A stretch of 64,000 nucleotides of DNA. It comes from a bacterium. Lineage in GTDB: Bacteria; Sumerlaeota; Sumerlaeia; SLMS01; JAHLLQ01. The notes beneath the pieces are model-generated. The model did no database searches and had not been told where the DNA came from. It was given only the letters and a program-made list of their open reading frames with translations. A program made the translations under genes and the position numbers. Within the stretch, counting starts at the first letter, position 1. Each line of letters begins with the position of its first letter. The stretch is from assembly GCA_020444065.1 (NCBI GenBank), contig JAHLLQ010000003.1, positions 568,979-632,978 of the forward strand, read 5' to 3'. Below, piece after piece: positions 18,040 to 24,276 of this stretch.

Positions 18040-18840
18040 ATGGAGAGCATAGGCCGAGAATCTACACCCATTGTGTCGCTTGCTCGCCAGCTTCTGGCGA
18101 TCGAGCGCCGTCGCCTGCTGCGAAGGCTCCTGCCGATCGCGGCGGGAGCGACGATCCTCGCCTTCCTGGGCCTGTTCTTCGCCGTTTCGATCGGCAACCA
18201 TGGCCCGAGCGGGATCCTCGAGGACTTCCGGTCTCCGCGCCGCGAATTCGACTTCTTCGTAGAGCGGCTGATCAAGAATGGCCTCATTCTCCTCATTCCG
18301 CTCTTCGCCGGGCTGGCCGGGCACCTGATTCATGTGCCCCTCGCCGCCACTCGGATCTGGACCCAACCCCGCACGCAGAGCCTGCTTGCCGATCTGCGCC
18401 ACGCTCCGCTGCGGTGGAGCCACGTGGTTCTCGCGGTGCTGGCGGCTCGGCTGCTGCCGCTCATTCTCTTATACAGTGCCCTGCCTGTCGGCATCGCACT
18501 CCTTCTGCTCGCACGATCAGAGATGATTTCCAGCCTCCTGTTCCTTTTCTACTTCCCGCTGGAGATGGCGGCGGCGGGCGTGCTCCTCGGAGCGCTCGCG
18601 CTCCGCTGGAAACACATGCCGCCGATGGTCCTTGTCGCCGCTGCGGCGCCGGTCCTTCTGGCCGTGCATCCGTTCTTTCTGGGAATGATCAGCGCCGCCT
18701 TCATGTTCGGATCGCTCGGGCGAAGCGTCGTCTTCTGGCTCGACGAACCACTGGGATTGTCCCTGATGACCGCCGCAAAGCTCGCCCTCGCGGCGGGTGC
18801 CCTGTGGTGGGCGGTTCGCCGCGAGGGGGATGAGGTTTAG
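18040..18840 (+). CDS. Hypothetical polytopic membrane protein
   Basis: A 266-residue protein with six probable membrane helices after an arginine-rich N-terminus (AIERRRLLRRLLPIAAGATILAFLGLFFAV; LILLIPLFAGLAGHLI; VVLAVLAARLLPLILLYSALPVG; SLLFLFYFPLEMAAAGVLLGALAL; MVLVAAAAPVLLAVHPFFLGM; LMTAAKLALAAGALWWAV). The topology resembles an ABC-2 type permease subunit, but no ATPase gene is adjacent, so that is only a possibility. Its stop codon overlaps the rtcA stop convergently at 18837-18840. Confidence 0.55.
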   Translation: MESIGRESTPIVSLARQLLAIERRRLLRRLLPIAAGATILAFLGLFFAVSIGNHGPSGILEDFRSPRREFDFFVERLIKNGLILLIPLFAGLAGHLIHVPLAATRIWTQPRTQSLLADLRHAPLRWSHVVLAVLAARLLPLILLYSALPVGIALLLLARSEMISSLLFLFYFPLEMAAAGVLLGALALRWKHMPPMVLVAAAAPVLLAVHPFFLGMISAAFMFGSLGRSVVFWLDEPLGLSLMTAAKLALAAGALWWAVRREGDEV

Positions 18841-19862
18841 CGGGGTGGTTGCACGCGAACGAGTACGCGGTTTTCTTCCATCGTCTCGAACGTCACGCGG
18901 ACGGGGAGGAACTTCTCGATGATCGCCGCGTTGGTTGTTGTGTGCGGCAGCGGCGGAATCGTCACGAACTCGCCACCGCCCGCAACGGCCACCGGCAGCA
19001 GAAGCTGGTCCGCCAGGTAGGGCCCAACAGGGACGTCTGCCTGCAGCCACTGCTCGGCGCGGCCGACGGCGCGGCGTGCCACGCTTTCCGCCGAAACGCG
19101 CCGCTCGCCGAACGCACTGAACATCTCGGTGATATGCTCGGCCTCGAATCGAATCATCAAGACGTTGCCCGGCCCGTGGCGTTTGCGTGTCTCGGTCAAG
19201 CGTAACTCCGAGTCGTTGAACTGGAGCGCGCGCTTCACGACGTTCAACTCGCGCGCACCGATGCCCGGATCGAGATCCGCCACAAGGGCTTCCGCCTCGC
19301 GGCTGACGATCTTGCCACGATCGAGCAATGCAATCGGCTTCAGTGCCTTCGCCGGATGCACGGTCACCTGCATCGCGCCACCGCCGGCGGGGTAGAACCC
19401 GGGACGGAGCAGACGCGCTTCGACGGATGCTCCCATTCGCGCCAACAAGGGCAAGTACACGTCCTTGATGAACGGAAACGGGGGCGCCATCGGGTTGTGC
19501 GTTCCGCCGCGCAGTTCGACGTGCGACGGTCCGTCTGCCATCAGCAACGGCAGAAGAATCGTCTGCAGCACCAGCGTCGTGCTGCCCGCCGTGCCGACGG
19601 CGAACTCGTATGTGCCGGCAACGACAGCGCCGGGATGGAATTGCACTTCAGACGCGCCGATCGCGGCGCCTTCCAGGTAACCATTGGAAATGCGCGCCGC
19701 GGCTTTCAGCGCGGTCAAGTGCTGGCGCAGCACACCGGGCTTCTTGCGGCCCGCACGAATGCGAACCATCCGAATCGGCTGCTGCGTGAGAATGGAAAGC
19801 GCGAGGGCAGATCGGATGATCTGCCCTCCGCCTTCACCTTGTGAACCGTCGATCGTGATCAT
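18837..19862 (-). CDS. rtcA: RNA 3'-terminal phosphate cyclase RtcA
   Basis: A 341-residue enzyme that converts RNA 3'-phosphate (and 2'-phosphate) ends to 2',3'-cyclic phosphates through an AMP-histidine intermediate. Seen here: the N-terminal DGSQGEGGGQIIRSALALSI, RAGRKKPGVLRQHLTALKAAA, the central RPGFYPAGGGAMQV and the C-terminal HTTTNAAIIEKFLP, where His307 corresponds to the adenylylated His309 of E. coli RtcA. ATG 19862 begins the conserved MITIDGSQGEGGG; upstream codons are non-conserved. It lies 160 bases downstream of rtcB on the same strand with a strong stem-loop between them, and is the last gene of the rsr-Y RNA-rtcB-rtcA array. Its product can be a substrate for RtcB. Confidence 0.96.
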   Translation of the reverse strand: MITIDGSQGEGGGQIIRSALALSILTQQPIRMVRIRAGRKKPGVLRQHLTALKAAARISNGYLEGAAIGASEVQFHPGAVVAGTYEFAVGTAGSTTLVLQTILLPLLMADGPSHVELRGGTHNPMAPPFPFIKDVYLPLLARMGASVEARLLRPGFYPAGGGAMQVTVHPAKALKPIALLDRGKIVSREAEALVADLDPGIGARELNVVKRALQFNDSELRLTETRKRHGPGNVLMIRFEAEHITEMFSAFGERRVSAESVARRAVGRAEQWLQADVPVGPYLADQLLLPVAVAGGGEFVTIPPLPHTTTNAAIIEKFLPVRVTFETMEENRVLVRVQPPR

Positions 19863-19963
19863 TGGCTCGCCATCCCTTCGTCCCACTGCGCTTAATCCCC
19901 GGTTTCCTCGTCATTATTGCCCGTAGGAGCAATCCGAATTCGCGGCAATCAGAATCGGCAGTG

Positions 19964-19994
19964 CCGGCGGGAGGGAATCGCCCCCTCCTGCCGG
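19964..19994 (-). other. Strong stem-loop between rtcB and rtcA
   Basis: CCGGCGGGAGG (19964-19974) faces CCTCCTGCCGG (19984-19994): an 11-base stem with one wobble or mismatch and a nine-base loop, extendable by AGTGC/GCACT across a small bulge. No T-run follows on either strand. It could be a processing site, a transcript stabiliser or an attenuator that sets the rtcB/rtcA ratio. Confidence 0.5.
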
Positions 19995-20022
19995 GATCTG
20001 CACTCGCCGGTTTTCCCGCTTG

Positions 20023-21525
20023 TCATGCCTGTCCGCGCAAACTTCTGTCCGAGTCCTTCAGCACGAAGCACGCGCGCAATCGCGCAACTGTCTTCGCGAG
20101 TCCTGCCGTTTTGACGGTGCGCACGACTTCGCCGAAGTCCTTGTACGCCGCGGGCGCTTCGTCGCGCGGGTAGCGGCGACGATTCGACAGGATGTCGTGC
20201 TCATCGAGTTCCGCATCGATCGTGTCCTGGTCGAGCGACTTGATCGCAGCGGTCCGGCTGAGCGCGCGGCCCGCACCATGATTCACGCTGAAGCAACTTC
20301 GCTCTGCGCCGTCCTGTGCAACCATGACGACCGATCCGTCTCGCGGATTTCCCGGCAGGAGAATCGGATGACCGGTTTCGTGGAACGGCGTGTCCTTCAG
20401 CGAGAAGTGCCCGGCCGGATACGCTCGCGTTGCGCCCTTGCGATGCACGTACACTTCGCGGTTGCCGATGACTTCGCGTCGGGCGAAGTTGTGGCTGATG
20501 TAGTAGACCAGCCGCCCCGTCGTACCCGGCAACACTTCCTGAAACGCCTCCAGCACAAGCGCGTTGATCAGCAAGTGGTTGACGATCGCGAAGTTTCCGC
20601 CCATCGCCATGTCATCGAGATACTCATTGGCTCGGCGCGTTCCGAGCGGCGCGTAGACGAGCTCGCGATCGCCGCCGGGGAACGGAATCGACCACGTGCG
20701 AAAGAACTCCTGCAGCGATCGAAACTGTGCGTCGGCCAACATGTATCCGAAGCCGCGCGAGCCGCAGTGCGACAGGAACGAGACGTTTCCGTCGCGCAGT
20801 CCAAACGCATCGGCGACATCGCGCATCTCGTCTTCAACGCGCACGACGTTGCATTCACCAAAGTGGTTTCCGCCGCCGTAGGATCCAAGCTGGCGCAACT
20901 TTCCGAACACGCGATCGGCCGGAAGCGACGCGGCCAGGCGGGCGAATCGCTCGCGCAATGAATCCGCCGTTCCGTCGTGGCCTGCATGGGACGAGTCTTC
21001 GCACCGCGCGGTCCATACGACCGGGATGCCGAGCGCTTCGCAAACTTCCGGAGTTGCGCCTTCCGTCGCGACGAGGCGCCCGACATCGTTCGTGATGTAA
21101 CGGCCTTTCTTCGCATGGCGCGAGCCTCGGCCGGCGCCCGTCGGTGTGCGTTCGCAGATCGCGTTGATCAGCGCGCGGCGCAGCGGGCGCTCGCGAAGCG
21201 CTTCCTCCGGAAGGTCCAGTTGAAGCAACGACATCGAGCACTTGATGTCCACGCCGACCGGTCCGGGGTAGATATGATCCGGAGAGACCACAACGCATCC
21301 GACAGGTGCACCGTAGCCAGCGTGAGCGTCGGGGTTCAGAACAACATTCTGCACGCCCGGAGCGCGGCGCGTATTGATCGCCTGGCGCAGGCACAAGTCG
21401 TCGAATCCATCGCGAATGGCTTGCGTTGCGAATACGCGGATCGGCGTTGCGCCGTCGACCGGGATCAGCGCCTCGGCTTCTGCCACATCGACCAGCATCG
21501 GGGAATTCATTTTAAGGGACTGCAT
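20023..21525 (-). CDS. rtcB: RNA-splicing ligase RtcB (GTP/Mn-dependent)
   Basis: A 500-residue 3'-5' RNA ligase joining 2',3'-cyclic phosphate or 3'-phosphate ends to 5'-OH ends via a GMP-histidine intermediate. All landmarks are present: NPDAHAGYGAPVGCVV, the Mn ligands Asp93 and Cys96 (GVDIKCSMSL), GGGNHFGE (His221), HCGSRGFGY (His253), and NHGAGRALSR with the guanylylated His416. The start ATG is preceded by TGGAG six bases upstream. It follows the intergenic Y RNA candidate and precedes rtcA. At 500 residues it is longer than E. coli RtcB (408) and closer to archaeal-type forms. It repairs cleaved tRNA or rRNA. Confidence 0.97.
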   Translation of the reverse strand: MQSLKMNSPMLVDVAEAEALIPVDGATPIRVFATQAIRDGFDDLCLRQAINTRRAPGVQNVVLNPDAHAGYGAPVGCVVVSPDHIYPGPVGVDIKCSMSLLQLDLPEEALRERPLRRALINAICERTPTGAGRGSRHAKKGRYITNDVGRLVATEGATPEVCEALGIPVVWTARCEDSSHAGHDGTADSLRERFARLAASLPADRVFGKLRQLGSYGGGNHFGECNVVRVEDEMRDVADAFGLRDGNVSFLSHCGSRGFGYMLADAQFRSLQEFFRTWSIPFPGGDRELVYAPLGTRRANEYLDDMAMGGNFAIVNHLLINALVLEAFQEVLPGTTGRLVYYISHNFARREVIGNREVYVHRKGATRAYPAGHFSLKDTPFHETGHPILLPGNPRDGSVVMVAQDGAERSCFSVNHGAGRALSRTAAIKSLDQDTIDAELDEHDILSNRRRYPRDEAPAAYKDFGEVVRTVKTAGLAKTVARLRACFVLKDSDRSLRGQA

Positions 21526-21551
21526 TTCAAACTCCAGTTCTCTTCAGTAAG

Positions 21552-21686
21552 TTCTCCCGCCCTTTCCTGCGGCGACAAGTTGTTGCGAAACTTCAGACAT
21601 TGCGGAATCCGCAACGCTGGTGGGTTTCGAACCCACTGGTGCCAGATGTAGTTCCGCAGGCATTCGCCGCCGAAAGATTGGGAGAA
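21552..21686 (-). ncRNA. yrlA: Candidate Y RNA (YrlA-like) with tRNA-like T-arm
   Basis: The rsr-rtcB gap folds, on the minus strand, into a Y-RNA-like shape. The 5' and 3' ends pair in three blocks: TTCTCCC/GGGAGAA (21680-21686 with 21552-21558), CTTTC/GAAAG (21672-21676 with 21562-21566) and CGGCGA/TCGCCG (21664-21669 with 21570-21575). Inside lie a 7-base acceptor-like stem TGCGGAA/TTCCGCA (21652-21658 with 21601-21607) and a perfect T-arm, GTGGG-TTCGAAA-CCCAC (21620-21636). There is no anticodon arm. In enterobacteria the same position in rsr-yrlBA-rtcBA encodes Y RNAs that bind Rsr and mimic tRNA. The position is known biology and the pairing is directly seen; identity is inferred. Ends are approximate. 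Confidence 0.7.
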
Positions 21687-21692
21687 AATGGG

Positions 21693-21753
21693 GGCGACAA
21701 GGGTCCGGACGAGACGATACAGCAATGGTGTAGTCTCGCCTGCATTCGCCGCC
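21693..21753 (-). ncRNA. Second, shorter tandem RNA module (possible YrlB-like)
   Basis: Directly after the rsr stop, the minus strand reads GGCGGCGAATGC (21742-21753) through to CTTGTCGCC (21693-21701). The same two boundary strings bracket the core of the larger Y RNA candidate (21660-21671 and 21571-21579). Similarity continues inward (about 22 of 28 bases around the 5' boundary), then diverges. An internal stem GGCGAGAC/GTCTCGTCC (21733-21740 with 21707-21715, one bulge) closes a 17-base loop. It lacks the T-arm, so it may be a diverged second Y RNA, a 5' domain of the same RNA, or a decayed duplicate. Confidence 0.4.
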
Positions 21754-21757
21754 ATTT

Positions 21758-23308
21758 TCAGAGCGTGATTTCTTCGATGACTTCGACCCATTGCTTTGCG
21801 TTCATTCCACGCGCGGCGAACTGGCCGATGATTTCGAAGACGTTATCCGCGAATCCGCCGATGTTCAGCACGTCCTCTCGGTTGTAGGCTTGCGTCGAGG
21901 CGTAGGGCTGGAGATCCAGACACACCAGGCGCGCCCGCGGGTTACGGGTCTTGAAACGATTCCACTCTTCCATCGTGGCCGTTCCACGACCGCGCGCGAT
22001 ATCCATCCAGGACTCCGAATCCGAAACGTAGACGATCAGATCCGCCTTTGCCTTTCGCGCGTTCAGCTTTCGCAGCGGAGCCGCGCAGTTCGTTCCGCCG
22101 CCCCAGAGTCGGGCCAACGCCTCTGCGTTCTGCATGACCGTCGAGCCGCGTTCCGGCTTCCACTCCATGGCATTGCTGCCGAACGGAATCACCTCGGTTT
22201 GCGGGTTCTTCCGAACGAAGGACGCCGACACCAGGGCAGCGACATCGATGCATCGGACCGCGCTGGTTGCTCCCGGGCGGAATCCGGTGACGGGCGCTCC
22301 CATCGATCCGGAGACATCCGGGAAGACGTAGACCTTTCCGTCGACGCGCGGCACGTTCTGGATGGCCGCTTCCATCGCCGACTCGAGAGCATCCTTCAGC
22401 TTCTTTGGTACCTCCGTGCCGGTGGCTCGCCATGCGGCCAGCAACTGGTAGGGAAACGCGCGGGCGCTCTTGATCCTCCTCGGATCTGCGAGTCGACCGG
22501 CCAACTTCTTCACAACTTGCGGATCTTCCAGCACGCCGTGCCGCGCGAAGGTGTTCAGGTTCATTCGCAGCATGTGCCAGCGCGCGTTCACCGCGATTTC
22601 CGCCCACTGCTCTCGCCCCAGGTTCAGGGCCGTCAGCATCTGGAACGGCACCGCCGGCACCTTCGCCGACTCGCCGGACTTGAACGCTTCGAAGTTCTTC
22701 ACGATCTGCGGCAGCGAGGCCGCATCGTAATCGCGTCCGATCATCCATCCGTACAGCGCTTCGCGCGAACGAGTCGCCGGACGCGGGTGGACCATCTTCA
22801 CAATATCCGCCAGCGACGGGCTGTTTCCGACGGAGGCTTCGAAGATCTCTTCGTCCTTTCGCGAAGCGAGCCATTCGCGCACCAGGCGCTTCGGCCGCGT
22901 GCCAAGCGACATCCGGCCCGTTTCGCCGGAGCGCAGAATCTGCACGAAATTGCGCAGCATCTTGCCGTTGTCGATCACGCGAGCGAAGATGCTTTCCAGC
23001 AACTCGCCGTCCTCTGTGGCGAGAATCGCACAGAGCAACGCCGGCATATCCTTCATGTAGCCCCGCTCGCGTGCGTAGATCGCCGTCTTCGCGATGAACT
23101 CCGGCTCGACTTCTCGGCACAGAGCCTTCACACGATCCAACTGATCCGCGCCGTACGCGTAGTACGTTTGGTTGAAGCAACCCGTCGCCGCGAACTGCGC
23201 GAGTTGGTGCTTCGGAGGCAGTGCGTAGGCGCGGCCGCCCGCTTCGTTGCGGGAGCGAGCCGGCAGAACCTTCCGCAGTGCATTCGAGAAGAGAGTCGTG
23301 CTTGCCAT
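21758..23308 (-). CDS. rsr: Rsr, bacterial Ro60/TROVE-vWA protein
   Basis: A 516-residue ring-shaped RNA-binding protein. The TROVE domain of HEAT-like helices spans about residues 25-320 (HQLAQFAATGCFNQTYYA; FIAKTAIYARERGYMKDMPALLCAILA; KNFEAFKSGES; MNLNTFARHGVL). A von Willebrand A domain follows, with a complete MIDAS site: Asp331-Ser333-Ser335 (DVSGS), Thr406 (GGGTNC) and Asp430. Ro60 orthologues bind Y RNA and misfolded RNA and tether PNPase or other nucleases in bacteria. ATG 23308 has AAAGGCGG nine bases upstream; frames reaching 23548 run through the promoter. It is the first gene of the sigma-54-type array rsr-Y RNA-rtcB-rtcA. Confidence 0.96.
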   Translation of the reverse strand: MASTTLFSNALRKVLPARSRNEAGGRAYALPPKHQLAQFAATGCFNQTYYAYGADQLDRVKALCREVEPEFIAKTAIYARERGYMKDMPALLCAILATEDGELLESIFARVIDNGKMLRNFVQILRSGETGRMSLGTRPKRLVREWLASRKDEEIFEASVGNSPSLADIVKMVHPRPATRSREALYGWMIGRDYDAASLPQIVKNFEAFKSGESAKVPAVPFQMLTALNLGREQWAEIAVNARWHMLRMNLNTFARHGVLEDPQVVKKLAGRLADPRRIKSARAFPYQLLAAWRATGTEVPKKLKDALESAMEAAIQNVPRVDGKVYVFPDVSGSMGAPVTGFRPGATSAVRCIDVAALVSASFVRKNPQTEVIPFGSNAMEWKPERGSTVMQNAEALARLWGGGTNCAAPLRKLNARKAKADLIVYVSDSESWMDIARGRGTATMEEWNRFKTRNPRARLVCLDLQPYASTQAYNREDVLNIGGFADNVFEIIGQFAARGMNAKQWVEVIEEITL

Positions 23309-23359
23309 GATCATCATCCGCCTTTCGCGGCAATCTCGTTTCTTACGCCGCTCCCTAGT

Positions 23360-23374
23360 GCGCGAAGGGTGCCA
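23360..23374 (-). promoter_or_regulatory. Putative sigma-54 (-24/-12) promoter of the rsr-rtcBA array
   Basis: On the minus strand TTGGCAC is followed five bases later by GCGC, so the invariant GG and GC are ten bases apart, as in TGGCAC-N5-TTGC. The -24 box is perfect and the -12 box is weaker. It lies about 50 bases before the rsr ATG. The divergent rtcR gene makes a sigma-54 promoter expected here. Confidence 0.65.
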
Positions 23375-23448
23375 ATGATCTGGGGTCATGAGTGGTGGCT
23401 TGAATAGTGCTGAAATTATTCGGGTTGAAGCGCTATGGGTTCTTGGCC

Positions 23449-23479
23449 TTGACCTTTGGCTCTCGACAAGATTTATAGA
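23449..23479 (+). promoter_or_regulatory. Possible sigma-70 promoter of the methyltransferase-rtcR operon
   Basis: TTGACC (23449-23454) and an AT-rich block holding TTTATA at 17 bases or TATAGA (23474-23479) at 19 bases, 54 bases before the methyltransferase start. The AT-rich stretch 23461-23500 stands out from the GC-rich surroundings and may also serve bending or IHF binding for the divergent sigma-54 promoter. Confidence 0.35.
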
Positions 23480-23532
23480 AATAAATAAGACTTTAGAAAA
23501 TTGACGCGCGCATGGACGAAGGGGCAAAACCG

Positions 23533-24276
23533 ATGGAACAGGCACCAAACACTCGGATGTATTCGGATCTGGCGAAGTACTGGCCGCTGATCAGCGCGCC
23601 GGAAGACTACGCGCCGGAGGCAGCCTTCTGGCTCGCGGCGTTGCGCGATCACCTTGGGCCGGGAAAGCACGCGTTGTTGGAACTCGGCGTTGGGGGAGGC
23701 AACAATCTCTCGCATTTCGCTGCGGAGTTCGATGTTGTTGCGGTCGATTTGTCGGCGGAGATGCTCGTGCACTCGCGGCGCATCAATCCCTCCGTCGAGC
23801 ACCATGTTGGCGACATGCGGACGGTGCGCGTCGACCGGACCTTCGACGCCGTAATCATCCACGATGCGATCAATTACATCACGACCGAGGATGACTTGCT
23901 GACAACGTTTCGGAACGCGTTCGACCATCTTCGGAGTGGCGGCATCTTTATCACGTCGCCGGACTTCACCTGCGAAACGTTCCATCCTCCCTTCGTGGAA
24001 CACACAACGCGGCGCAATGCCGAGACCGAGCTGACTTACCTCGAGTACACCCACGACCCGGATCCGGCTGACACAGCCATCGAGACGATCTTCTTCTTCA
24101 TCATCAGGGAGCAGGGACAGGTCCACACCGTTGAAGATCGTCACACGACGGGCCTGTTTCCGCACGCGATGTGGTTGTCGCTGCTCGAGCGCGCAGGCTT
24201 CGAGGCCTCCACCCGCGAGTATCCCGTCCATGACGATGAGCGGCAGGCGTGGCTCTTTGTCGGGAGGAAGCCATGA
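23533..24276 (+). CDS. Class I SAM-dependent methyltransferase coupled to rtcR
   Basis: A 247-residue Rossmann-fold methyltransferase. Motif I is LLELGVGGGNN (about 48-58), followed by the acidic end of strand 2 (VVAVDLSAEML), motif II-like HVGDMRTVRVDRTFDAVIIHDAINYI, and a post-I region GGIFITSPDFTCETFHPPF. No target-specific domain (RNA-binding, PUA, THUMP) is visible. ATG 23533 has GAAGGGG eight bases upstream; an ATG at 23512 is possible. Its stop overlaps the rtcR start (ATGA), so the two are made together, placing it with the sensor rather than with the repair enzymes. The substrate is unknown: RNA ends, a tRNA fragment or a small signalling ligand are all conceivable. I do not know this gene from described Rtc operons. 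Confidence 0.85.
   Translation: MEQAPNTRMYSDLAKYWPLISAPEDYAPEAAFWLAALRDHLGPGKHALLELGVGGGNNLSHFAAEFDVVAVDLSAEMLVHSRRINPSVEHHVGDMRTVRVDRTFDAVIIHDAINYITTEDDLLTTFRNAFDHLRSGGIFITSPDFTCETFHPPFVEHTTRRNAETELTYLEYTHDPDPADTAIETIFFFIIREQGQVHTVEDRHTTGLFPHAMWLSLLERAGFEASTREYPVHDDERQAWLFVGRKP

Noticed and set aside
21601-21658. tRNA gene in the rsr-rtcB gap
   Set aside because: The T-arm and an acceptor-like stem are present, but there is no anticodon arm and 12 extra bases separate the T-arm from the acceptor strand. A Y RNA fits better.
21791-23407. A 538-codon open frame on the plus strand
   Set aside because: Antisense shadow of rsr. Its sequence is Arg-rich without motifs, while rsr has TROVE and MIDAS motifs.
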